Source: Bacteroides salyersiae WAL 10018 = DSM 18765 = JCM 12988 (lineage in GTDB: Bacteria; Bacteroidota; Bacteroidia; Bacteroidales; Bacteroidaceae). Taken from it: 64,000 bases of DNA. Position numbers and translations under genes: made by a program. The stretch lies in NCBI RefSeq assembly GCF_000381365.1, contig NZ_KB905467.1, positions 1,418,644 through 1,482,643 on the forward strand, read 5' to 3'. Below are positions 8,101-16,437 of this stretch, piece after piece (positions within the stretch are counted from its first letter, which is position 1; every line of letters starts with the position of its first letter). The notes under the pieces were generated by a model that ran no database searches, was not told the DNA's origin, and worked only from the letters and a program-made list of their open reading frames with translations.

Positions 8101-11100
8101 TCATACACCAGGAAACAGTCGTTACGTTTTCCCATCTGGGTATCACCGTCGTAGTAGGTGATGTACCATATCAGGCCGTCCCACGTGCGCAGCATCATGT
8201 TCTTCGCACGCTGGTCAACGGCAAGGAAATAGTCCGTCCAGAGGTAATACGTCAGCAGGAAAGCCTTGTCGAAATAGTCACTTATCTCGTCCCTGAACTT
8301 CTCGCTCTTAAAAGTGGAGAGGTCGGCGCTCGTCGCACCGTCCGGAACACACGAGCGTATCCATGCGTACAGCCGTTTCACGGCCGTACGCTGCGACTCG
8401 TCAAGGCCCGCCCATTTCACATCATCCGGAACGTTGGTCTCGGCACCGGCATCAAACACCTCCTCCAGATGAGCGTCACTTGTGGTCTTGAAAAGGCACA
8501 TGGCCTCGGTATTGTTCAGCATTTCCAGAGTGAGGGGACAGGCAGGATCGTAACCCTCCACGCCACTAAGGCCGAACAGGTCGCCGCTCTTGCTTTTCTC
8601 GTTGTTGAAGTTGTATTGCCCCACATAGTTGTTCTCGCCGTCCTCCGCAGCCGCCACAAACATGTCGATAGGCACACCGTCGATAGCGGTACGCACGGTG
8701 ACCGCGTTCAAATCGCTGCCGCCCGTCTCGTACTGGTAACGCTGCGGAGGGGTGAGAAGCCCCATCTCCTTCAGCACGTCGTTGAACAGTTTGGCACCGC
8801 CTGTGTTCAGCGACATGGACGAGTCGGAATAATCACTCTTCAGACAGATCAGGTTCATGGCGATGCCACCGGGACGGACGGGATATTTCTTTTCCGCCTG
8901 CTCCTTGCCGCCAACGGTGAAGCTAAGGTTCGTGCCGCCCTTGCTGATATAGATACGGATGTTCTTGCTCGGATATTTCGTGGAACTGGTACCCTGAATA
9001 CGGATATAACAGTCACGAAGCACGAAGTCGTATTCGGATCCGAAAGGGGAGTAATAGAAGATATCCGCCGAAAAGTCCGTCTTCTTGTTGTTCTCGGCAT
9101 ACACGTCATCGAGCTTGTTCTGGCGCACGATACGCAGCACCCCCTTGCCCTTGGCACGCAGCTTGTCCATATCCACAGTGTCGGTATCACCCAGGATATC
9201 GTTCTCCTCATACAGCGCGATCATCTCCTCACCGTCCGCACTGTCCACCATCCGGTTCTCCAGTTCCTCGTCGTCACTCAACCGGCGGGTATAGATACGC
9301 ACGCTCTTTACCTCCACGTCCGCCCCGGCGCTGTCAATGGTGATATATTTCGGATTGTCCTGGCGGAAGCTGAAGGCGTTGTCGTAGATGTCGGCACCGG
9401 TACGGTTGCCGTCCACATAAAGCTCCATCAGACGGCTCTCATTGCGGGTACCCACCATGAGGGCCACCTTGATCCACCGGTCTTCCACATAATTCGTGCC
9501 CAGCTTGATCTCACGCTCCACCAGCTCGTCGTCCTCGTTGGTATAGGACACTTTCTCACCGGTCTTGAAACTCGTTTCCGAAGGGGTGATATAAAGCCCC
9601 TTGCCACTGTCGAGACAGTCCACAACTGCGGTATCGCTGTCAGTGGGATTGCTTACCCGGAGGGTCAGTTCAATGGTCAGCCCCGTACTTTTCACATCGG
9701 TGGCAAAGGGCCGGTAGCCGATGACGGCTTTCGCACCGTTGGTCAGCTTCAGCGCCTCACCCGTCCAGCCGTTGCTGCTCCAGTCAAAACCCTCGAACGT
9801 GGTCTCCACGCCGTTCGACTCCCATGTTCCGGGGTTACTCTCCCCGTTGCTGCGGCCCGCCGCGTCAAGCTTGACCGCCAGGCCGTAGGTGGCCTCGCTG
9901 ATATCGATACCGCTCTCACCCACGTCGATGCGCAAAGTGTACCCGGTCGGACCGGCTTTCAGGACAAGCGTCTGCGTGCCTTCCTCGGTAAACCGGTTAC
10001 TGTAGGTCATCATGCTGCGGGGAGCGCTCACGGTACTGCTCTTGACGCCGTTTTTCCAGAACTCCACTTCAGCGGGCACACGGTCGGGATCATAGGCCAC
10101 CCAGTCGAAAGTGAGCTTCTCGTAGCGGCCGGCTTCAAGGACCGGCTCCAGATGCTCGTCCCGTCCGAGGACATGCCCGTCGGCATGAATGAGCTTCAAA
10201 CCGATGAAGGGCGCGCCGGTTCCGGCCTTCAGCAGGTCGATATGGATGCTCTCGCTTTTCAGCGTGAGGTCGTCAGTTTCCATCTCGGCCACCAGCTGGG
10301 CGGTATGCCGCCCCACGGACAGGCCGGTCATGGAAACCTCGAAACTGCCGTTCGTCGTGCCGCTGCGGGTGACCGTATGCGCGTTCTGCTGTACACCGTC
10401 CACGTACAGGCTGACGGTTTTCGTGCCGGTACCGCTCACGGCGTAGGGTATACTCGCGGAATCATAGGTACCGTAACCGCCGTTCTGGATGGTGGCCGCC
10501 AGGTTGTAACCGCAGGAAAGGGACAGGGTGACGCTCTTCACGCTCACGTACGCCTGCTTCTTCTGCGCCTTGCCCGTGGTGGGATCGGTAGTCTCGGCAA
10601 TGACGTAGATATCGCTCGTGCCCACCAGCAGGTATTTGGTCAGGTCAAGGGTATAGGTACCCTTGCTCACTTCCTTCAGCGAGGAGGAATAAGTGGTGGT
10701 CGTCCCGCGCTTCACCTGGATGGTGACGGTCGCTTTCTGTCCGGTACTGCTACCCTTGTCATCACCGCCGGCAACCTGGTGGTCATAGGTATAGGTAAGT
10801 TTCACCGCTCCGCCTTCCTTCACGGTTTTCTTGTCGGTCTCGGCAAGCAGCACGATCTTGGTGGTGGAGGACTCACCGCCGCCACCGCTGCCGGCCGGGA
10901 TGTCAACGCTCGCGATCTCCGCCCCGCTCTTGTTGGTCAGCGCAAGGCGGACACTGCTCTCGTCGTCGCTCACTTCCGCGCTCATGCCGAACACGGTACC
11001 GGCTTCCACCTCCTGGAATTTGGCGGCGACGGTCTTGTTCTGGACGGGATTGGTACTGTCGGCATCCAGGCTCTCGTCCACTTCCAGCTTGTCGATGGTC

Positions 11101-11882
11101 AGATCCACGTTGCCCTCGCTGTCGGGAACTTTCTTCTCGCCGTTCACCGTCAGGCTCTTCATCGTTCCGGCACCGCCGAAGTCCTCCCAGCTCGCCTCCT
11201 GCTCCCAGCTCGACAGACTTGTCCCCACGAACTGTTTGGTCTCCCATTTGCCCTGCGAGACTTCATAGGTGATGCAACGGCCCTTGTAACGGTATTTCTC
11301 ATCCACGGCACCGATCGCGGAGGAAAGGACATAATAACCGCTCTCCAAAGGGACTTCCGCCGTCACATTATACGTGTTACCGCCACCGCCCGTACCACCG
11401 GGAATATCAACGGAGGCAATCTCCGTCCCGGTCTTCCCCAGCAGGGTGAGTTTCACCGTGTCGTTCTCCTCATCAGGGACGGCCGTCATGCCACCGACCA
11501 AACCGTCGTTCACACCGGCGGCGGCATCCTCCGCCTGTTTCGCAGCCGCGGATGCCGCTGCCGCGGCGGAATTTGCAGTTTCAGCAGCCTGATTGGCGGT
11601 ACCGGCCGCATCAGACGCCATACCCGCAGCTTTATTCGCCAAAGCCGCAGCATTATCCGCTTTCGTGGCAGACGCATTCGCCGTGGCAGCGGCATCATCG
11701 GCCGGTTTACGCAAAAGGGTGAGCGGAGCACTCACCAGCTCACTGCCGCGAAGGGCGGGGAGACTTTTGATATTGTCAAGGGAGCTGACCTCCACAAGTT
11801 CATCAACGCTCTGGCTCTCGGCCTTGATAGCGTTCAGGATGTCGTTCTTAAGTTCCGTTTTCTCCGATTCTGTAAGTGCCAT
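5145..11882 (-). CDS. DGR target: giant multidomain tail fibre/adhesin with variable C-terminus
   Basis: The 2245-residue protein should be the receptor-binding fibre. In order it shows an Ala-rich coiled-coil stalk (about residues 60-120), Gly-rich linkers repeating a GMTAVPDE/GMSAEVSDDE unit, Ig-like repeats (350-650), a LamG/concanavalin-like region (about 700-880, with YVEDRWIKVALMVGT), a CotH-like stretch (RIQGTSSTKYPSKNIRIYIS), leucine-rich-repeat-like segments (LRELNLQ, LRKLNLR, LEELEARG) and a C-terminal formylglycine-enzyme/C-lectin-like domain carrying the variable residues. The C-terminus after the VR is only about 20 residues. A long antisense frame of 1501 codons is a codon-bias shadow. 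It precedes the template repeat and follows the tail hub gene. Confidence 0.9.
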   Translation of the reverse strand: MALTESEKTELKNDILNAIKAESQSVDELVEVSSLDNIKSLPALRGSELVSAPLTLLRKPADDAAATANASATKADNAAALANKAAGMASDAAGTANQAAETANSAAAAASAAAKQAEDAAAGVNDGLVGGMTAVPDEENDTVKLTLLGKTGTEIASVDIPGGTGGGGNTYNVTAEVPLESGYYVLSSAIGAVDEKYRYKGRCITYEVSQGKWETKQFVGTSLSSWEQEASWEDFGGAGTMKSLTVNGEKKVPDSEGNVDLTIDKLEVDESLDADSTNPVQNKTVAAKFQEVEAGTVFGMSAEVSDDESSVRLALTNKSGAEIASVDIPAGSGGGGESSTTKIVLLAETDKKTVKEGGAVKLTYTYDHQVAGGDDKGSSTGQKATVTIQVKRGTTTTYSSSLKEVSKGTYTLDLTKYLLVGTSDIYVIAETTDPTTGKAQKKQAYVSVKSVTLSLSCGYNLAATIQNGGYGTYDSASIPYAVSGTGTKTVSLYVDGVQQNAHTVTRSGTTNGSFEVSMTGLSVGRHTAQLVAEMETDDLTLKSESIHIDLLKAGTGAPFIGLKLIHADGHVLGRDEHLEPVLEAGRYEKLTFDWVAYDPDRVPAEVEFWKNGVKSSTVSAPRSMMTYSNRFTEEGTQTLVLKAGPTGYTLRIDVGESGIDISEATYGLAVKLDAAGRSNGESNPGTWESNGVETTFEGFDWSSNGWTGEALKLTNGAKAVIGYRPFATDVKSTGLTIELTLRVSNPTDSDTAVVDCLDSGKGLYITPSETSFKTGEKVSYTNEDDELVEREIKLGTNYVEDRWIKVALMVGTRNESRLMELYVDGNRTGADIYDNAFSFRQDNPKYITIDSAGADVEVKSVRIYTRRLSDDEELENRMVDSADGEEMIALYEENDILGDTDTVDMDKLRAKGKGVLRIVRQNKLDDVYAENNKKTDFSADIFYYSPFGSEYDFVLRDCYIRIQGTSSTKYPSKNIRIYISKGGTNLSFTVGGKEQAEKKYPVRPGGIAMNLICLKSDYSDSSMSLNTGGAKLFNDVLKEMGLLTPPQRYQYETGGSDLNAVTVRTAIDGVPIDMFVAAAEDGENNYVGQYNFNNEKSKSGDLFGLSGVEGYDPACPLTLEMLNNTEAMCLFKTTSDAHLEEVFDAGAETNVPDDVKWAGLDESQRTAVKRLYAWIRSCVPDGATSADLSTFKSEKFRDEISDYFDKAFLLTYYLWTDYFLAVDQRAKNMMLRTWDGLIWYITYYDGDTQMGKRNDCFLVYDYTTDRDTYDAEAGKYAFEGRDSWLWNLVLANLDADLKTQAQALRGVLTTSRVLDMLNVEQAGNWCDRAYNKSGELKYILPATQEMYGKVWPFIYALQGSNRAHREYFVRNRFALLDAKYGTSNFTSDNIDLYLARTAADTPDVLKITANEVYAFGYGTNNSPNIGNTGIIKKDAAASLSITGAYTVNDPLRVYGASRMKVLDMSGAADHLKNAFDLGKCTVLRELNLQSSGNGSTGWWLNIGNCKQLRKLNLRNQAQAKTGGSTSTELDLSAQTKLEELEARGTQVQSVVLAKGSPVTLLHLPGTLTSLRLEYLGRLTTGGLTLESYSKVKTFIFDSCPGIDWETLLGRCTGVERIRVTGIDREDDGTWLDKFVGMGGVDSDGNTTDTCALVGTVQLTRYIDDDTYSALKAHFPELNIRQPEYTMIEFDDEVSDDANVSNLDNGTGYKYDNAYEVSGHISAILKQRHRVLAKVTKKATTRGVNMANVDTTVNNLDGEMTYYPLDDTDSNKYADGTAARLDGTEGDWMMYEPFFWSKGINDYLNGKHYSCYSSNGSDNMPSVPDADVLTLDDIKGTSGGYLSGRKIMSGKDTLSNSYSTDSTYSVCKVNVDGYKRVRFPSVPGTSLVGSIFTDDSGTVISSIVVPTLSNKFEAGMYLIADVPEGATALHFSILNTAEFDKVVLSNSDRIEDMEPEWVPNDEHLCAVVGSSVVGSKLRACITGGSTTASMTWADFHYYSVQRGMQQIDALMHSRIANLFYAKYGRRDSQEQCGAGSHTNNRTTGGTASRGMTDTIGYEEASSINPNVTNSLIENSVHQYAWYREKDDYGGATVTQVNNICCLGYEDIYGHKYDMMDGVDLPNDTGNSGKWRIWMPDGSTRLVKGSVSSGIWITAVAHGKYMDVIPVGSVSGSSSTNYCDIYYISTASSRVVYRGYNYASPYGGVSMSYASYDSSNTSTSIGSRLAFRGRLVKASSAVAFKAISEVA
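5206..5323 (-). repeat. DGR variable repeat (VR) at the 3' end of the target gene
   Basis: This copy of the template repeat encodes the near-terminal part of the 2245-residue protein (VVYRGYNYASPYGGVSMS and onward). Compared with the TR, 12 of 14 Asn codons are changed, to Tyr, Ser, Ala, Phe or Arg, all through changes at TR adenines. The sequence to the 5' side (GCCGTGTGGTCTATCGTGGC) is unchanged. The pattern shows that mutagenic retrohoming has occurred in this lineage. Confidence 0.93.
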
Positions 11883-11908
11883 AAGTTATTCCTCCTTTTT
11901 TATTGTTG

Positions 11909-14900
11909 TCAGTCATTGTAATAATGGTATGAAAGCGCGCTGAAGCCAAGGATGCACCAGCCGCACTTGTTCAGGCTGTTAATGATGGCGGGCTCCTCCC
12001 AATCCTCGCCCGTGTAGAGCAGGAGGAAGCGGTTCACGGAGGTGACGTACAGCCAGTTCCTCTCCGGGTTCTCCGGAGCGGAAGAAAGCTCTCCCTTCCA
12101 CGTGATGCGGAGATCATCGGAAGCGCCGCCGTAAACGGGGAACTCCACCCACGCGCCGTACCAGTAAAGGTAGTTGCGGTTCCTTTTCGTGTCGTAGTAA
12201 AGCCATCCGCTCGAGGGGGAAGCGGGGGGACCGGCCGACGCTCCCCGCCACGAAACCAGGTCCGCAAGGATTCTCCCGTTCAGCTCGGGGGTACCGACCA
12301 GCTCGATGATCCCGCTGATCCAGTCGATCCTGTAGGGGTCGGAATAGGAAAGCAGCGAATCACTGCTAAGGTTCACGTTGGAACCGCGGAGCAGCGTGCC
12401 GTCGTCCACACGGACGGAGCTGTAGCGGATAGAGCCCACCGTACGCGTATAGGGAGGGTGGCAGCCGTTGTAAAGGGTTACGCGCGAGCCGATATAACGC
12501 ACGTCGTTCGGAAGGATGATGTCCGCACCGTTCGACGAACCGGCCATGTCCACCTTCAGGCTCAGCTCACGGCCGATCAGGTAGCCGGCCTCGCCGCGGC
12601 CCGAGCAGGAGGTCAGGACGGCGTCGCTCGACTCCACAAGGTGGAAGTTCGTGCGGATATGCCCGGAGAACGTGCCCGCGTTCGCCTCGATGCTCCCGTC
12701 CTCCAGGATCTTGAAATTATCGTTGGCCGTCACGAGGCCCTCCAGCTTGACGCGGTCACCGGTCAGCTTCACCACGCTGATCTTGTTGCCGTCAGCGTCC
12801 GTCCCGTCCACACTCACGCCGATAAGCGCCAGTTTCCCGTCCGCGTCCTGGGCGTAGATGCCCGCGCCTTCAGGCTTCACCACAAGCCCCGTCTCTTCCA
12901 GCATATTCTCGTCACGGTCAAAGACGGCGGCCGTTATCTTCACCAGACGCTCCGACTGCTCGAAAAGCGTCCGGTAGCGGTGTGCAAGGCTCTCCACCTT
13001 GTCAGTGGACAGCACGAGCATATACAGGTAGATGTCACCGGTAAAGGACAGTTTGAAATCACCGGTACCGTTCCAGAGGCCGCTACAGGTGTACTGCACG
13101 TAACCATCAGTTGCAGACAGTTCCTCCTCCACCTCCAGGCTGTTGAAGTTCGCGAAACCCGTCTTGTCAACGTCCAGGAACTGGACTCTTAGAGTCCCTT
13201 TGGTTGCGCAGCGGTAGAAGAAGGAAAGGTACACCGGCACGGCCTCCTTCTCCCCGTCACCGTTCACAGGCATGGAGGGGATGCTTTTCAAATTCGCCCG
13301 TTTCTGGAGGATGTACTTGTTACGGATGTGCACCACCGTCCGCCCGTCATCCACCGTCACGCTCGCCCCGTCGCCCTTTCTGGTCAGTACGTTGTTGTTC
13401 GCCCAGATCCATTTGTTACCTGCCAGGAAGAACACCGTCTCGTTCTCCGTGTTCCATTTCTCCAGCCCGTCATCGAAGGCGGGGTTGTTCAGGTAGCCCT
13501 TCTCCGTGGCGAAGTCGTTCCTTAGGGCGGTCACCGCGCTGGTGATGCGCCCCTCCACGATCTCGAACTTGGTCTTGATGTCCTCACCGGTCACCAGAAG
13601 GAAAGTCCCGCGCAGGTAGGCGTTGTCGCTGTAAAGGCCGTTGCCGTGCGGCTGGTTGTCAGCCGGGAACCAGTCATCGCTGATGCCGTCCAGGTTGCCC
13701 AGGCGCGCACGAAGGCAGCCGGTGAAGTTCTTCGCCTTCACCCCGTCCATCACGTCCACGCGGGGCTGACCGTCCTCGGTGGCGGAGATCAGGATCAGGT
13801 TCTGACGCAGCGGGTTCTCCGTGTTGCCCATCAGCACGCACTCGTCACCGGCCTCCGGAAGGGAACCTGAAAATTCATCCTCACTTACGAGAATGGAGTC
13901 ACCCTCCACGCCGGCCACCTCCACCCAGTACCCTTTCAGGTTCCCGCCGCTGAACGTGGCGCAGCGCATCAGGTCATGGGCCTGGAAACTGTTGTCCTGC
14001 TCGAAAGTGATCCTCCAGTAACCGTCCTCAAGTACGGCGGTCTTTATTTTCCCGTTGGCGGCGCTGACGCACAGCTGGCCGCCAACGCTGCGTACCTTCT
14101 CGATAAGCAGCTCCAATACTACCATGACCTGGCGTACCGTCAGCTTGTCGATGGTAAGATGGGACAAAGCGTCCTCCATCCACAGCCGCCACCCCTCACC
14201 GAAAAGACCGTCCACGAATTTCGGGCTGCGAAGGAACTCACGCACGACAAGGGTCAGCAACTCGGCATTGCCCTTGTCATCAATACCCGCATTATCCTCC
14301 TGTCCGAAAGAGGCTCCCGCTTCGAAGGTGATCTTCCCCTTTGCACGGTCATTCTTTTTTTTGCTGATGTGTTCCGCCTGACTTCTCCGCGCGGAAAAAA
14401 GATTGTTGTCCGTAGGCAGTGTCTTGTCCCAGCTACGGATAATGTCAGGAAGCGCGGCACCCTCCGCCTTTGACTTCGTATAGTTTTTCAGTTCCCCGAT
14501 ACTGTCATTCACCCGTTCAAACGCACCACTATGCAGGGCATCGCTGATCTCGATGTCCATCTCCCCGGGTTGGTTCACCTTCCGGGTAATTTTCGTGATG
14601 CGGCTGCTGCGATAACCGGTTTCGGGGAAATACTCCTCGCTTTCAAGTCTCACACGGCGGCCTACGGACAGGGAAACACCGTTCTCCTCAATCCACACAT
14701 GGTCGGTCGGGGCCTTGTAAACGGCAAGATCCTGCCAGCATTCGGTATTGAACTGTTCCACCGCCGTAAGAAACTCCTCCTCGGCAAGCGGGTAATATTC
14801 GTCCGGCATACGGATATTCCAGAGAATATAACGGTCACCGGATTTCGGAATAAGTTTGCCGCCGGGGAGTTGCGTGTCATCATCATAGGGCCATATCGTA

Positions 14901-15925
14901 ATAATCTCGAACTCACGGGTGGCACTGTTGAAATTCACCTCGAAATAGTGGTCCTCACCCTGCCCCAGTCCGGAAAGGTCACCGTCCTGGAACGATACAC
15001 GTTTGGTCTCGTCGGGCAGCTCGTAATCGTTCGGATCGAAATTCAGGCTGTCGTCCCTGAAATAATAGACCGTGAAAGGGTTGCCGTCGTCATCTTTCAC
15101 ATCTTCGCTGCGCACACTGCTGACAGCCCCGATCCTGCGGGGATAAATGCCGCTGAAGGCGTCTTGCTCGTAACGGTCATAGATGCCGTACTCCTCCGTA
15201 TGTATCTCGACATATTGCCTGCCCCCCGGAAGCATCAGGCGGCTATGCCCGTATTTTGACGGATCTATGTTCCGCGTGCTGCCTACCGGGAACAACCGGG
15301 TATAAAAATTGTCGGTACCCGTCGTGTCGCGTTCGATTCCGGTCAGTCCCTTCCCGTAGCCCAGCGTTATTTCCTCGCCATGCTCACACCGGCACACGTT
15401 CACGGTCTGGCCTTCCACCCACCATTCAGCCTGCCCGCCGACCGCTTCGGCTATCTCTTTCAGGGCTTCGTTGCAGTACTTCCCCTCGTAATCGATGACG
15501 ATAAGGTCCGTACCGTCCACCCGCCCCACTTTCCAGTCGGTGGTGTGGTTCATTCCGTCATTGATACACTTCACGATCATGGCCACGTGTTCACGCGGAG
15601 TCGCTGTCAGCGTGAACACAGGCTCGGTGTTCCCGTCGGTGGTCTCCAGCACAAGAAAACGTCTCACCAGGCTCTCGATACCGTAAAACTTCAAATCATA
15701 TACCCACTCCTGGCCGCTCTTCTGCTTCGGGATGTACCGTTCGGTCAGCCAGTAGCGCTCACCCTCAAAGTCCACCCGGTCATTCACGTCCAGGGCGATA
15801 TATTCGTAATGCGTGAAAGAGAGTGTCAGGACATTGTCACCCTGCACCTCCTTCACCTGGGTGGAGCTGTCGCCCGCCTCGATATCGGTCCGTCTGTTGC
15901 CGTTGCTGTCATAGATGGTCAGCAT
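11909..15925 (-). CDS. tail hub/tip protein (Tal-like)
   Basis: The 1338-residue protein begins MLTIYDSNGNRRTDIEAGDS, with a gp27-like beta-rich N-terminal half (residues 1-430) typical of baseplate hubs of siphophages, then a helical linker near 450-520 and a long beta-rich C-terminal region with repeated GTFLLVTGED- and DGTDADG-type stretches that probably binds the fibre. No peptidase motif is obvious. It lies between the fibre gene and the Dit-like gene, the normal siphovirus order tape measure-Dit-Tal-fibre. The assignment rests on size, order and N-terminal pattern. Confidence 0.75.
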   Translation of the reverse strand: MLTIYDSNGNRRTDIEAGDSSTQVKEVQGDNVLTLSFTHYEYIALDVNDRVDFEGERYWLTERYIPKQKSGQEWVYDLKFYGIESLVRRFLVLETTDGNTEPVFTLTATPREHVAMIVKCINDGMNHTTDWKVGRVDGTDLIVIDYEGKYCNEALKEIAEAVGGQAEWWVEGQTVNVCRCEHGEEITLGYGKGLTGIERDTTGTDNFYTRLFPVGSTRNIDPSKYGHSRLMLPGGRQYVEIHTEEYGIYDRYEQDAFSGIYPRRIGAVSSVRSEDVKDDDGNPFTVYYFRDDSLNFDPNDYELPDETKRVSFQDGDLSGLGQGEDHYFEVNFNSATREFEIITIWPYDDDTQLPGGKLIPKSGDRYILWNIRMPDEYYPLAEEEFLTAVEQFNTECWQDLAVYKAPTDHVWIEENGVSLSVGRRVRLESEEYFPETGYRSSRITKITRKVNQPGEMDIEISDALHSGAFERVNDSIGELKNYTKSKAEGAALPDIIRSWDKTLPTDNNLFSARRSQAEHISKKKNDRAKGKITFEAGASFGQEDNAGIDDKGNAELLTLVVREFLRSPKFVDGLFGEGWRLWMEDALSHLTIDKLTVRQVMVVLELLIEKVRSVGGQLCVSAANGKIKTAVLEDGYWRITFEQDNSFQAHDLMRCATFSGGNLKGYWVEVAGVEGDSILVSEDEFSGSLPEAGDECVLMGNTENPLRQNLILISATEDGQPRVDVMDGVKAKNFTGCLRARLGNLDGISDDWFPADNQPHGNGLYSDNAYLRGTFLLVTGEDIKTKFEIVEGRITSAVTALRNDFATEKGYLNNPAFDDGLEKWNTENETVFFLAGNKWIWANNNVLTRKGDGASVTVDDGRTVVHIRNKYILQKRANLKSIPSMPVNGDGEKEAVPVYLSFFYRCATKGTLRVQFLDVDKTGFANFNSLEVEEELSATDGYVQYTCSGLWNGTGDFKLSFTGDIYLYMLVLSTDKVESLAHRYRTLFEQSERLVKITAAVFDRDENMLEETGLVVKPEGAGIYAQDADGKLALIGVSVDGTDADGNKISVVKLTGDRVKLEGLVTANDNFKILEDGSIEANAGTFSGHIRTNFHLVESSDAVLTSCSGRGEAGYLIGRELSLKVDMAGSSNGADIILPNDVRYIGSRVTLYNGCHPPYTRTVGSIRYSSVRVDDGTLLRGSNVNLSSDSLLSYSDPYRIDWISGIIELVGTPELNGRILADLVSWRGASAGPPASPSSGWLYYDTKRNRNYLYWYGAWVEFPVYGGASDDLRITWKGELSSAPENPERNWLYVTSVNRFLLLYTGEDWEEPAIINSLNKCGWCILGFSALSYHYYND

Positions 15926-15971
15926 GTCTGTATCTTGTTTAAACGTCGTTTGAATAGGGTTTGAATCACAT

Positions 15972-16436
15972 TTATATGACCGGGACAGGTTCCCGGAACT
16001 TCACCTTGAACTTGCCGGCGTGCACGCCTTCCTTCCAGAGATAGGTCAGAGGCTGGAACTTGCTGCAATCCGTATATTTCACACGGAGAGTCAGGGCAAG
16101 TTGGGGAAAGGAAATCTCAAGCCACCCGTCACGGCCTTTCTTCAGGAAATTGATGAACTCGAAATACTTCTTCAGCCAGCCGGCCTGCGTTTTGCCAAAC
16201 AGGGCGAAATGAAGCGTCACGTCACGGGCCTCGTTCCTGGGCGTCAGCACGGAGGAATATTTCTCCCCGTCCTCCTCCCGGATATTCACAGCCGTGTCCG
16301 TTTTCGTCTTGCTCGGGGTCAGGATGGCGGTCAGGTTATCCATCCCGCCGCGCTTGTCCTCAACGAGGAACACCCCGTATGTACTCCAGATGTCGGTACC
16401 GTTGACAAGTACCAGACCGCCTAATATCTTTTCCAT
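15972..16436 (-). CDS. distal tail (Dit-like) protein
   Basis: The 154-residue protein is beta-rich (MEKILGGLVLVNGTDIWSTY, then DVTLHFALFGKTQAGWLKKY and LTLRVKYTDCSKFQPL). Its size, position directly after the tape measure gene and before the hub gene, and the sequence pattern fit the Dit protein that forms the ring joining tail tube and tip. The family name is inferred from context rather than from a diagnostic motif. Confidence 0.65.
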   Translation of the reverse strand: MEKILGGLVLVNGTDIWSTYGVFLVEDKRGGMDNLTAILTPSKTKTDTAVNIREEDGEKYSSVLTPRNEARDVTLHFALFGKTQAGWLKKYFEFINFLKKGRDGWLEISFPQLALTLRVKYTDCSKFQPLTYLWKEGVHAGKFKVKFREPVPVI

Positions 16437-16437
16437 A

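Noticed and set aside
7416..11921. 1501-codon open frame antisense to the fibre gene
   Set aside because: It mirrors the codon pattern of the well-supported fibre gene, has no independent start context, and its product has shadow-type composition.
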